This document shows, in pieces, positions 8,731 through 16,931 of a stretch of 64,000 bases of DNA (within the stretch, counting starts at the first letter, position 1; every line of letters begins with the position of its first letter). The notes beneath the pieces were generated by a model. The model did no database searches, was not told the origin of the DNA, and saw only the letters and a program-made list of their open reading frames with translations. The stretch comes from Rheinheimera soli (GTDB lineage Bacteria; Pseudomonadota; Gammaproteobacteria; Enterobacterales; Alteromonadaceae), in NCBI RefSeq assembly GCF_021290985.1, contig NZ_JAJOYU010000002.1, positions 1-64,000 on the forward strand, read 5' to 3'. The position numbers and the translations under genes are program-made.

Positions 8731-9330
8731 ATGTTGATGAATTTTCGCGCTTTTTCTACCTTTCAATACGCCATGCTGGCTTTTGCTCTGTTGTTGGTAC
8801 TGCTGCATCTGTTGCCAGACAGTATCCGAGCTGTGCTCGAATACCACAGATCCCAACCAGAACAAATCTGGCGCGCTTTAACCGGGCATTTACTGCACAG
8901 CAATCATTGGCATTTGGTGATGAATTTGGGTGCTTTACTGCTTATGCTGATGCTGCATCAGCTCTATTACCAACTGAGTTCTTTTGCGCTCTTGCTACTG
9001 TCCGGCTGTATAGGCATCAGTTTACTTTTGTATCTGTTCAGTCCTGACATTCAGATTTATGTCGGTTTATCTGGTTGGTTACATTGCTTTATTACCGTCG
9101 GCGCTTTGCTGGATATTAAGCACAAGATCCAGTCCGGCTGGCTTATTCTGCTGGGTGTGATAGCCAAAGTAACCTACGAGCAGTGGCAAGGGCCAGATCC
9201 GGAACTGGCCGCATTAATAGATGCTAATGTGGCCATAGACGCGCATTTGTATGGAGTGATTTGTGCTGTTTTGTTGGGGCTGATGTTTGTTCTCAGCGCA
9301 AAGCCTGCAAAAAGTCAGGTTCAGCAGTAA
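8731..9330 (+). CDS. rrtA: Rhombosortase (rhomboid-family intramembrane serine protease)
   Basis: 199 residues with about six membrane segments. Rhomboid hallmarks are present: HxxMN (His61-Asn65, in HWHLVMN), the catalytic serine in GLSG (Ser114), and the partner histidine (His172, AHLYG). The short length and YVGLSGWLH motif match rhombosortases, which process proteins with a C-terminal GlyGly-CTERM tail. No protein in this window ends in such a tail, so the substrates must be elsewhere. The 3' end overlaps the convergent pseudouridine synthase by 38 bp. Confidence 0.85.
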   Translation: MLMNFRAFSTFQYAMLAFALLLVLLHLLPDSIRAVLEYHRSQPEQIWRALTGHLLHSNHWHLVMNLGALLLMLMLHQLYYQLSSFALLLLSGCIGISLLLYLFSPDIQIYVGLSGWLHCFITVGALLDIKHKIQSGWLILLGVIAKVTYEQWQGPDPELAALIDANVAIDAHLYGVICAVLLGLMFVLSAKPAKSQVQQ

Positions 9331-9979
9331 AACTCATCAAAAGCCCGCTTTGCGGATGGGTAAATTCCAACACTGCTGCATGCAGCATTAAACGGCTGCT
9401 TTGTTGTTGCTGGGCTTGGGTAGCATAAAACGGGTCACCTAAAATTGCATGCCCTATGCTTTGCATATGCAATCGCAACTGGTGTGAGCGCCCTGTCACC
9501 GGCTCTAATTGCACTAAAGAGGCCTGCTGCTGTGGTAATAGTTTCAGCACCTTGTAGTGCGTTACAGAAGCTTTGCCATCTGCGCTGATTTTATACAAAG
9601 GCCTGTTGTTGGGATCGGCAGCAATCGGCTTATCCACTGTACCCTCTGATGGATGTGGCACACCAGACACCACGGCCTGATAAATCTTTTTTGTGCCCCT
9701 GCTTTGAAACTCTTTGCTGATTGTCGACAGCGCTTTTTTCGTCAGAGGCAGGACCAATAAACCCGAGGTGTCGTAATCCAGTCGATGCACGACAGAGGCG
9801 GAAGGGAATTCCAGTTGCACCCGGCTTATCAGACAATCCTGATTTTGTGGATGCCGCCCTGGCACTGTTAATAAATGCGCAGGTTTGTTCACTACCAGCA
9901 GATGTTCATCCTGATACAACAAATCCCAGTTTTCGCTGGTCGCGGGCAAAATTGCTAAATCATTAATCGTTATTGTCAT
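9293..9979 (-). CDS. RluA-family RNA pseudouridine synthase (paralogue 1)
   Basis: 228 residues. The catalytic motif is VVHRLDYDTSG with nucleophile Asp68. The flanking VNKPAHLLTVPGR and EPVTGRSHQLRLHMQ motifs are typical of the RluA family. There is no S4 domain, as in RluA itself. It is clearly a paralogue of the divergent gene at 10083, sharing most motifs, and the two are separated by 103 bp. Its RNA target cannot be told from sequence; it may be 23S rRNA, tRNA, or a changed specificity. Confidence 0.88.
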   Translation of the reverse strand: MTITINDLAILPATSENWDLLYQDEHLLVVNKPAHLLTVPGRHPQNQDCLISRVQLEFPSASVVHRLDYDTSGLLVLPLTKKALSTISKEFQSRGTKKIYQAVVSGVPHPSEGTVDKPIAADPNNRPLYKISADGKASVTHYKVLKLLPQQQASLVQLEPVTGRSHQLRLHMQSIGHAILGDPFYATQAQQQQSSRLMLHAAVLEFTHPQSGLLMSFTAEPDFLQALR

Positions 9980-10082
9980 TTTAAATAACTAGATACAAAG
10001 TTGGCGCTAGTATGCCAGAATTGGCGTTATAACTGCAGTAGCTATATCTGTATTAACCATCTGTATAAATAAGAGTGAGTGG

Positions 10083-10742
10083 ATGCAAAGGCCTTTTGTA
10101 TATAACCCACCAGCCGAACCCTGGCTGGATATTTTGTATCTGGATAAAGACATTCTGGTGGTGAATAAACCCAGTGGTATATTGACCAATCCGGGCCGCA
10201 GTGAAGATATGCAGGACTGCTTGCTGCATAGAGTGCAGCAACAGTTTCCACTCGCTCAATTGGTGCACCGCCTCGATATGAGCACCTCTGGTTTAGTGGT
10301 GTTTGCGCTGCGCCGTAAAGCAGAAGCGGCGCTGAAACAACAGTTTGCCTCACGCTCAGTGAAAAAAATTTACCGCGCCAGAGTCTGGGGTGAAATTGCC
10401 GAACAAGGCATGGTAAATGCCCCGCTGATCGCAGATGCAGCCAAACCTCCTCTGCAAAAAATCTGTGAAAAAACCGGCAAAGCGGCTCTGACTCATTTTC
10501 AGCGTTTAAGTTTTGATGGTCAAAGTAGCTTAGTGGAACTGCGCCCTGTAACGGGGCGTTCGCATCAATTGCGGGTGCATATGCAAAGTCTGGGGCATCC
10601 CATTTTAGGCGATGCTTTTTATGCTCATGATGAAGCTTATGCCGCAGCACCACGTTTGTTATTACAGGCGTTATGTTTAGAGGTGTATCAGCCCTATTCT
10701 TCGCAGCTGTTACGTTTTGAATTAGAACCGGATTTTGAGTAG
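10083..10742 (+). CDS. rluA: 23S rRNA/tRNA pseudouridine synthase RluA
   Basis: 219 residues, the same length as E. coli RluA, and with the same N-terminal pattern (YNPPAEPWLDILYLDKD, then VVNKPSGIL). The catalytic aspartate is Asp65 in VHRLDMSTSG. RluA makes pseudouridine at 23S rRNA U746 and tRNA U32. Of the two adjacent paralogues, this one matches E. coli RluA better. Its TAG stop lies inside the terminator hairpin that separates it from the S9 peptidase. Confidence 0.9.
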   Translation: MQRPFVYNPPAEPWLDILYLDKDILVVNKPSGILTNPGRSEDMQDCLLHRVQQQFPLAQLVHRLDMSTSGLVVFALRRKAEAALKQQFASRSVKKIYRARVWGEIAEQGMVNAPLIADAAKPPLQKICEKTGKAALTHFQRLSFDGQSSLVELRPVTGRSHQLRVHMQSLGHPILGDAFYAHDEAYAAAPRLLLQALCLEVYQPYSSQLLRFELEPDFE

Positions 10743-10766
10743 GGTCAGAGCAAAAGCTCTGACCCT
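10741..10766. terminator. Bidirectional hairpin between rluA and the S9 peptidase
   Basis: Perfect 11-bp arms AGGGTCAGAGC (10741-10751) and GCTCTGACCCT (10756-10766) flank an AAAA loop. The hairpin overlaps the rluA stop codon and is 8 bases from the stop of the convergent peptidase. There is no long T-run on either side, so it may act as a weak terminator or 3'-end stabiliser. Its GGGTCAGA/TCTGACCC sequence is shared with the motif at 28-37. Confidence 0.6.
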
Positions 10767-10773
10767 GATCCTG

Positions 10774-13227
10774 TTATAACTCTTGTTCAAATAAACGGAA
10801 GATACGTTTGTATTCATCCAGCCAGCTGCTTGGCTGACGGAAACCATGAGGCTCGACCGGATAAATCGCAGTCTCAAAGTTGGCATTTTCATGCTCAATT
10901 AAACGTTGTACCAAACGCACTACATCCTGGAAAAACACGTTGTCATCCACCATAGGCGCATTAATCAGCAGCTTGCCTTTTAAACCTTCAGTGAAATAAA
11001 TCGGTGAACTGCGACGGTAGGCTATGGGGTCAACATCAGGTGTATTCAGAATATTCGAGGTATAACCATGGTTGTAATAAGCCCAGTCACTGACAGGACG
11101 TAAAGCAGCACCGGCTTTGAACAGATCTGGTTCAGTGAAGAGTGCCATAAAGGTCATAAAACCACCGTAAGAACCTCCATAAGTACCAACACGCTTTTCA
11201 TCGACATGCGCATTTGCCACCAGGTATTTCACACCATCGACTAAATCCTGAGTTTCAGGAGTACCCATCTGACGGTAAATGGCTGTACGCCAATCACGGC
11301 CGTAACCTTTTGATGCACGGTAATCCATATCCAATACGACATAACCTTGTTGGATCAACAGGTTGTGGAACAGGTATTCACGGAAATAACCAGACCAGCC
11401 CAAGTCACTGTTTTGCAGATAACCAGCACCATGGTTAAAAATCACAGCGCGACGTTTTTCACCCTGCTGATAATCTTTTGGCAAATAAAGCTTAGAAAAC
11501 ACAGGCTGTTTACCATGGCTGGATGGCACAGCAACTACTTGTGGTGCAGTCAGGTTTAACGCCATCAGCTCTGCTGACACTGTATGGGTTAAACGGCTGA
11601 CTTTGGCTTTAGGTTTGTTGTCCATCAGATATAACTCTGGTGGAGTGACAGAGTTGGACCAGGTTAACAGCAGCTTGTTTTCATCCGGTGATAACTGATA
11701 GTCAGCCGAGCCTTTGAGCGCTGTCATTTGCTCCAGCTGGCCTGAAGCTAAATTGACACGATACACTTCGTAAATGCCAGGATGGCTCATATTGCCTTTG
11801 AAATACAGGTACTGATCGTTTTTAGTTAAACGCGGATTGCTGACTTCAAAAGTACCGGCTGTCAGTTTCTTTGCAGTGCCATTGACGGGTTTAACATACA
11901 AATGAGCATAACCTGACTCTTCTGACAGGTAATACAAGGTTTCTTTTTGGCTTAACCAGCCAAAGTCGTTGAAGCTGTAGTTAATCCAGGCATCGTCATG
12001 CAATCTGTGCTGATTCACCAAACGTTTTTTCGCGAAATCTACTGTTGCCAGCCAGCGGTCTTTGTTGTCCCAGGCTTTAAGCATGACTGCCACCTGCGAG
12101 CCTGAATCATGCCACTGGATAGCAGACTGACTCCAGCTCCAGTCGTTAATTAATTCAATAGCACGAGGCGCTTTTTTCGATTGATAAGTTTTGCCCTGTG
12201 CTTTGGCATTTTCTGCTTTCACAGCCGCCAGCACATCTTCATCAAAACCAGGCAAATCATTAAATTTCAGCTCTGTTGCCTGCTGAGTTTTCACATCAAC
12301 CAAAAACAACTGGTGCGATTGAGGTTTTTGATCTGCCACACGGCGACGTACTTCTTCAGAGGCTATATCACCAGAAGCAGTGATGTAGTTGGGCATAATG
12401 TCAGTTTTATCACGCCATTCGCCTTTATCCGCTAACGCGACCAGCAACATATCGCCTTTTGGAGAGAGACTGGCCGATGCAATACGCTTATCTTTATTCA
12501 GATAAACGGTCTGAATCGCCAGCGCATGGTTTTGAGTCGCCAGTAACTGCCGCTGTTCAAACTGTTCTGCTTTGTTTTTATGCGTCAAAGCGACAAAGTC
12601 GATGAGTTTGTGCTGTTCTTGCGCGAGATAGGAAGCGCCTACTTTAGGGGCCGCTGGTTTATCCGCATTTTTAAGGCTAACCAGTTCAGTGACAGCACCG
12701 CTGTTTAAATCCAGCACCTGATAAGTCCAGCCAGCACGGAATACCAAACGACCATCCGCTAAAAACTGCACTTCGTCATAACGCGTTGAGCTTCGTGTCA
12801 CTTGCGTTAACTTGCCCTGATGTTTAACAAAGACATTGCCTTCAAATAAATAGGCCAGTGATTTGCCGTCCTGACTATAGACAGTGCGCGCCGATCCCAT
12901 TAAATGCCAGTCGGCCATAGGCACCACTGTTGCCAAAGCGCCCTGCTCTGCTTTTAAGCTGTACCAGTCACGAATTTCTGAACCCTGACGTTTTTGCTGA
13001 AAGTACAACTGACTGTTGCTATCTGCCCAATACGCCCCTTCAGCCGGGCGACCCAGCCAGTCCGGATGCGCCATAATCTGCTCCATAGTAAATGGGGCAT
13101 GGGCTGCATTTTCCGGCGCTTTGACGCTGACAGGAGTGAGTTGATAGGTTTGAGGTTCAGCTGCAACAGCAGAACCAATAAAACTTGCCGCGACAAAAGC
13201 CGCTACTAACCATGGTTTTGTTTTCAT
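10774..13227 (-). CDS. S9-family serine peptidase, DPP4-like, exported
   Basis: 817 residues. It has a signal peptide (hydrophobic 7-22, ending SAVAAEP), a long beta-propeller region (~40-560) and a C-terminal alpha/beta-hydrolase domain. The catalytic triad is Ser686 in GTYGGSYGG, Asp761/762 in PMVDDNVF and His794 in VEPHGFRQ. These enzymes cut short peptides in the periplasm, often after proline or alanine, and support growth on protein. It is a single-gene unit. A second, separate S9 enzyme (oligopeptidase B) is at 35-37 kb. Confidence 0.92.
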   Translation of the reverse strand: MKTKPWLVAAFVAASFIGSAVAAEPQTYQLTPVSVKAPENAAHAPFTMEQIMAHPDWLGRPAEGAYWADSNSQLYFQQKRQGSEIRDWYSLKAEQGALATVVPMADWHLMGSARTVYSQDGKSLAYLFEGNVFVKHQGKLTQVTRSSTRYDEVQFLADGRLVFRAGWTYQVLDLNSGAVTELVSLKNADKPAAPKVGASYLAQEQHKLIDFVALTHKNKAEQFEQRQLLATQNHALAIQTVYLNKDKRIASASLSPKGDMLLVALADKGEWRDKTDIMPNYITASGDIASEEVRRRVADQKPQSHQLFLVDVKTQQATELKFNDLPGFDEDVLAAVKAENAKAQGKTYQSKKAPRAIELINDWSWSQSAIQWHDSGSQVAVMLKAWDNKDRWLATVDFAKKRLVNQHRLHDDAWINYSFNDFGWLSQKETLYYLSEESGYAHLYVKPVNGTAKKLTAGTFEVSNPRLTKNDQYLYFKGNMSHPGIYEVYRVNLASGQLEQMTALKGSADYQLSPDENKLLLTWSNSVTPPELYLMDNKPKAKVSRLTHTVSAELMALNLTAPQVVAVPSSHGKQPVFSKLYLPKDYQQGEKRRAVIFNHGAGYLQNSDLGWSGYFREYLFHNLLIQQGYVVLDMDYRASKGYGRDWRTAIYRQMGTPETQDLVDGVKYLVANAHVDEKRVGTYGGSYGGFMTFMALFTEPDLFKAGAALRPVSDWAYYNHGYTSNILNTPDVDPIAYRRSSPIYFTEGLKGKLLINAPMVDDNVFFQDVVRLVQRLIEHENANFETAIYPVEPHGFRQPSSWLDEYKRIFRLFEQEL

Positions 13228-13351
13228 TAATATTCTTTTTTAGTGGTGGTTGTAAGCTCTTTATACAAAGAAATCAGCCAAAGACCAAGAGCTGTATGAA
13301 TCGCATAGGTTTAATGGTTGGTGGCAGGCGATAAGTGGAATGGGAAGAGCT

Positions 13352-13388
13352 GAAAACAGCCTGCAAAAAGACTTCGCAGGCTGTTTTC
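13352..13388 (-). terminator. Terminator of the EF-hand membrane protein gene
   Basis: Perfect 13-bp arms GAAAACAGCCTGC (13352-13364) and GCAGGCTGTTTTC (13376-13388) flank an 11-base loop. It sits 12 bases past the stop codon of the minus-strand gene. Confidence 0.8.
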
Positions 13389-13399
13389 ATCGACAGGCT

Positions 13400-15571
13400 T
13401 TAGTTGAGTCTGAACCACCAGAATAACCCTGCACCAGCTAAAACCAGCAACAGGATCAGCACACTGCCCCAAGGCCGTTTTTTCTCAGCAAAAGGGTCGG
13501 CTAAACTGCGTTTAGCTCCGGCAGGTAAACGAGCTAAACCTGTTAAAGCCGCACCAAAAGGCACATTAATTTTGGCTCTGGTGTTCACTGCCCAGCCATT
13601 GGCATCCAGCAGAGGTCCAAGATTACGCCGCCGCAAGGTTAAAAACGCCATCAACATCGAAGGTCCGGAAATCAACAGCAAGACACCGAGAATGACCAAT
13701 GGAATTTGCCACCAGACCAGCGAAAAAAGTCCTGCCATTACAGCAGCCAACGCTGTACCAATAGCGCCAACAGCCAAACCTAAAGCAGCAAAAATACCAG
13801 CAAATTTAGCGATATCAAAACCGGCCGCAGCAGCAGTTGCTGCCGGAGTTGGTGCTGGCGTAGCCGCTGTAGCCACTCCAGTGGTCGTTTTCGCTTCAAT
13901 GTCTTTATCACGCGAAGCAGCAAACTTCTGCAACTGAGCTTCAATAAAAGCCGCAACTCTTTTGTAAGGAGACCAGAAGGCCTGACCAATACTGACAGGC
14001 TGAGCCACTACTTTAGTCACCATAGCGCGCCAGTCACGGCCTTGTCTGTCATAAAACACGCCGTTTCGGCCTGGTACCATTAACTCGTCAACGTCTCCGG
14101 CAGTCAAGGCTGCCACTATCTGCAACGGAATTTCGCCCTTGCGTTCACAAGTACAGTACACCAGATAACAACCACTAAAAGGGGCCATAGTGGCATGACG
14201 GGCCATGTCTGATACTTTCAGCACCAGCTCACAGCTGCGCTGATCCAGATACAAGGTTCCAATTTGGAAAATCGCTTTATGTTTGCGTTGGTAAAAATCA
14301 CTTAACGACACAAAGTTACGCAGCAAAGTGACTAAATCACGCTGATATCGCACCAGACGCTCAACCGCATCGACATTATCGGCAAAAGTGGATGCTGCGA
14401 GATCCTGAGCAATTAAGGCTTCCAGACGCTCTTTGCCATCTCCGGCTACTATAGCCTGCAGACGTTCAAGCTCAAGTTGATGCAAAGTAGTGTCTGGTTT
14501 AGCTGCCTGCCATGAGCGCCAGGGCTCTAATACCTCACATATCTGTTGCCACTGATCAGCCGTTAAATGCCCGGCTTTACTTTTGCTTTTGCTGCCAACC
14601 AAAGGGTCAACGACCAAAAGTTTGAAGTGGGTCACAGCACTGGCCCAGGCCGGGTTAACACCCTCGCCCAGTGGTAAAGATTGCCCTGCGGCAATAGCTG
14701 CGAGTGGCAAGGCGGCAACATCAATATCTGCAGCACTGATAGCTTTATTACTCAGTAAGTCATAGGAAGCAACAGCAGGATTTAACGCTTCTGCAGCGCG
14801 GCTATCAAAAGCGGCCAACTGACAGCGAACAAAAAAGTCATCTACTTTGGCTTTTACCGCTTCAAAGGCTACAACTGCTTCTGCCGTTTTATCACCCAAC
14901 GGGCAAAACAGAGGGTCGTCAGAACCTCCGGCCGTATGCCATTCCACCACAGCTGCAGCTTGCTGATAAAAGGCATTCAGGCTATCGCCGTCAATACCTT
15001 CCCCACCGCTGCGATCGGGTTGAGCACCTTGAGTCTGAATAATTTCAGTGATCAACTGGGCCAATTCTGTATCAGAGGTCAGCTCTGCCATCACCACGCC
15101 GTCTCCATTAAAATGGTGTGGAGAAAACAGCAGCGTCATATCGGCCAGGTCCGTAACCTGCAATGGATCAGCTTGTGTTTTACCTGTAATTTCAAGCACA
15201 CGAAGCGCCGCAGCTTTAAGATTCGCTCCTTCTGCGTCTTGATCACCAATAGCATTAAGCGGCAAGCCCGGCGCTTTAAACATGATTTCCGCATCCAGCA
15301 ACCGCTCACAACACCAGCGCACCGCAGCAAGAATTTCCGGCACCCGGATTTGACCATCGCCATCCAGATCCAACAAGGCCAAGGTGCGGCTGTCAAATTC
15401 AAGGCCTGTGGTAGGACAATTCAGCACTGTCCAGAGTTTAGGGTCTAGTTCACTTAAATGCTGCAGATCTGCGGCAGAGTCCAGCGCCACCTGATCAAAA
15501 CCACCTGATCGGAAAAAACGCCATTTATGTTGAGATTGAATAGTTGCCAAAGCTTGCTCTCCTTGAGGCAT
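13400..15571 (-). CDS. Large unassigned protein with EF-hand-like motifs and C-terminal membrane segments
   Basis: 723 residues; not a family I can name. One clear EF-hand loop, LDLDGDGQIRVPEI, lies at about residues 67-80, and a partial one (HFNGDGVVMAEL) at ~155. The long middle part is soluble and contains a cysteine pair (VYCTCERKG). An Ala/Pro-rich linker (~575-600) precedes two or three strongly hydrophobic segments (~605-665) and a last one near the C-terminus. It therefore looks like a membrane-anchored calcium-binding protein. It stands alone, with its own terminator. The ATG has only a weak ribosome-binding site. A TTG seven codons downstream (15550) has AAGGAG at good spacing and may be the true start. 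Confidence 0.7.
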   Translation of the reverse strand: MPQGEQALATIQSQHKWRFFRSGGFDQVALDSAADLQHLSELDPKLWTVLNCPTTGLEFDSRTLALLDLDGDGQIRVPEILAAVRWCCERLLDAEIMFKAPGLPLNAIGDQDAEGANLKAAALRVLEITGKTQADPLQVTDLADMTLLFSPHHFNGDGVVMAELTSDTELAQLITEIIQTQGAQPDRSGGEGIDGDSLNAFYQQAAAVVEWHTAGGSDDPLFCPLGDKTAEAVVAFEAVKAKVDDFFVRCQLAAFDSRAAEALNPAVASYDLLSNKAISAADIDVAALPLAAIAAGQSLPLGEGVNPAWASAVTHFKLLVVDPLVGSKSKSKAGHLTADQWQQICEVLEPWRSWQAAKPDTTLHQLELERLQAIVAGDGKERLEALIAQDLAASTFADNVDAVERLVRYQRDLVTLLRNFVSLSDFYQRKHKAIFQIGTLYLDQRSCELVLKVSDMARHATMAPFSGCYLVYCTCERKGEIPLQIVAALTAGDVDELMVPGRNGVFYDRQGRDWRAMVTKVVAQPVSIGQAFWSPYKRVAAFIEAQLQKFAASRDKDIEAKTTTGVATAATPAPTPAATAAAAGFDIAKFAGIFAALGLAVGAIGTALAAVMAGLFSLVWWQIPLVILGVLLLISGPSMLMAFLTLRRRNLGPLLDANGWAVNTRAKINVPFGAALTGLARLPAGAKRSLADPFAEKKRPWGSVLILLLVLAGAGLFWWFRLN

Positions 15572-15706
15572 AAGTTTTACCTAGCATAATTCAGAGCCAG
15601 CACACTTACCAAACCCTAAGTGAAGAAAGTCCTTAAATAACAGAAAGGTTTGAGAAAAATGGAAGCGACAATGAAAAAAAATGACTTTTCATGAGCCTAA
15701 AAAACA

Positions 15707-15930
15707 AAATCGCCTGGAGCGATTTTTACTCACATCATCCATGATGTTCGCCTTCGGCAGCTAAAGCTGTGCAAAACGGCTATCCTGTCGTTTTGTGAAC
15801 ATTGGAGCGCAGCGACGATGGCCCGGAGGGCGAAGCCGGTTATAACATTGCCAACAGTTTGGCAATGTCCGGCTGAGCGCCAGTGGCTCTGCCCACTGGC
15901 CGGACCGGTTTACATGGATGTAAAACATAC
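15707..15930. repeat. Degenerate hairpin cluster, upstream part of the array
   Basis: Five or six short inverted repeats follow each other: AAAATCGC/GCGATTTT with loop CTGGA near 15707; ACATCAT/ATGATGT (15732-15747); CAAAACG/CGTTTTG near 15772-15795; ACATTGCC/GGCAATGT near 15845-15870; GCCAGTGG/CCACTGGC near 15879-15900; and TTTACAT/ATGTAAA near 15909. Fragments of the 80-bp unit (AACATTGGAGCGCAGCGACG near 15799; ACATGGATGTAAAACATAC before 15931) show this is an older, interrupted copy of the unit that follows. Confidence 0.75.
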
Positions 15931-16090
15931 AAAATCGCCCGGAGCGATTTTAAACATTGGAGCGCAGCGACGATGGCCCGAGGGGTGTTTTACATGGATG
16001 TAAAACATACAAAATCGCCCGGAGCGATTTTAAACATTGGAGCGCAGCGACGATGGCCCGAAGGGTGTTTTACATGGATGTAAAACATAA
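15931..16090. repeat. Two tandem 80-bp repeat units, each with two hairpins
   Basis: Unit 1 (15931-16010) and unit 2 (16011-16090) are identical by eye except for two bases. Each contains AAAATCGC-CCGGA-GCGATTTT, a GC-rich core (GGAGCGCAGCGACGATGGCCC), and GTTTTACAT-GG-ATGTAAAAC. So two perfect hairpins flank a core. The design is like REP/BIME-type intergenic repeats. The last unit abuts the azoR terminator. Confidence 0.9.
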
Positions 16091-16115
16091 AAAAGGCCAC
16101 TCAATCAAAGTGGCC
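16089..16115 (-). terminator. Terminator of azoR
   Basis: On the minus strand GGCCAC pairs with GTGGCC (16095-16100 and 16110-16115) around a 9-base loop, followed by six T residues. It lies about 48 bases past the azoR stop codon and touches the end of the repeat array. Confidence 0.8.
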
Positions 16116-16162
16116 AAAGCTTGCGGGAAATGGAACAGGTCAAAAGAAAACCAAGGCCGTTG

Positions 16163-16768
16163 TTAAGCGGCCACAGCTGGTGCTAATTCAGCAATACGGG
16201 CTTTCGCCGCAGATAAGGCTTTTTCTGCACTTTCAGGTCCCATATTTAAACCTTCAGCGTAAATAAAGTTTAAATCTTTTAAACCAATGAAATTCAGCAA
16301 AGCAGTGACAAACGGAGTTTGCGAGTCCATTGGAGTACCCTGATACAAACCACCACGAGTTGCGAAAATAAACACTGGTTTATCTTGTAACAAGCCAACA
16401 GGACCTGTTTCAGTATACTTAAAGGTAATACCAGCCCGAGCCAGACGGTCAAAATAGGCTTTCAGTTGGCTTGGGACACCGAAGTTGTACATAGGAACGC
16501 CAATCACAATAGCGTCAGCCTTTTTGATTTGAGCAACAGCATCGTCTGACAAAGCAGCTAAAGCTTTTTGTTCATCAGTACGGTCAGACTCTGGAGTCAT
16601 CCAGGCCGCCATTTCTGTCATGGTTAAATGTGGGTAGCTGTCCTGAACCAGATCAACAGTTTCAGTGCTGAAACCTGCAGGTAAGGACGCTAAAAATTGT
16701 TGGCTTAACTGAGTCGATTGACCTTTGTCGCCGCTTATAGAACTATTAATTACTAATACATGTGCCAT
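16163..16768 (-). CDS. azoR: FMN-dependent NADH-azoreductase
   Basis: 201 residues, the AzoR length. It is a flavodoxin-fold quinone/azo reductase. The FMN phosphate loop NSSISGDKGQST is near the N-terminus, GVPMYNFGVPSQLKAYFDR is the second FMN/dimer motif, and ATRGGLYQ the third. It reduces quinones and azo or electrophilic compounds by two electrons, which protects against thiol stress. The start has AGGAG at good spacing. It is divergent from the ECF sigma factor across 163 bp that carry a palindrome and a 10-bp tandem repeat. Confidence 0.93.
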   Translation of the reverse strand: MAHVLVINSSISGDKGQSTQLSQQFLASLPAGFSTETVDLVQDSYPHLTMTEMAAWMTPESDRTDEQKALAALSDDAVAQIKKADAIVIGVPMYNFGVPSQLKAYFDRLARAGITFKYTETGPVGLLQDKPVFIFATRGGLYQGTPMDSQTPFVTALLNFIGLKDLNFIYAEGLNMGPESAEKALSAAKARIAELAPAVAA

Positions 16769-16821
16769 GGTGGTTTCTCCTGTCGAGTTAGTAATGACAG
16801 AATAACTTTAACTTTTTAGAT

Positions 16822-16873
16822 AATAAATCAGAATAAATCAGACAAACCTTTCTATTTTTAGAACCAATCTAAA
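16822..16873. promoter_or_regulatory. Candidate operator region between azoR and the ECF sigma gene
   Basis: Two structures lie in the divergent intergenic region. One is a tandem 10-bp direct repeat AATAAATCAG (16822-16841). The other is a palindrome TTTAGA-N5-TCTAAA (16857-16873). The palindrome has the size of a dimeric regulator site. No regulator was matched to it, and no reliable ECF-type promoter could be assigned by eye. Confidence 0.35.
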
Positions 16874-16931
16874 GTTAAATACGCAGCGTAAATAAAGCAC
16901 AAGCAAAATTGATACAGACAGGATTGGAATA

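Larger units (their letters stand above)
15572..16162. other. 591-bp intergenic region holding the hairpin/repeat array
   Basis: No gene is supported here. The left ~130 bases (15572-15706) hold the upstream region of the EF-hand gene. The array of hairpins fills 15707-16090, and the azoR terminator ends the region. Short open frames in the repeats (15818-16166) repeat the same peptide because the DNA repeats, and are not believable genes. Confidence 0.8.

Noticed and set aside
10042-10653. 203-residue open frame antisense to rluA
   Set aside because: It is a shadow of a well-supported gene, with no family resemblance and a low-quality sequence.
13404-13937. 177-residue open frame antisense to the EF-hand gene
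   Set aside because: It mirrors the Ala-rich membrane part of the real gene and has no ribosome site.
15931-16090. CRISPR array
   Set aside because: The two 80-bp units are contiguous with no variable spacers, the unit is too long, and no cas genes are present.
15818-16166. Overlapping open frames encoding a repeated peptide (MDVKHTKSPGAI...)
   Set aside because: The peptide repeats only because the 80-bp DNA unit repeats. The frames consist of hairpin arms and have no good ribosome site.
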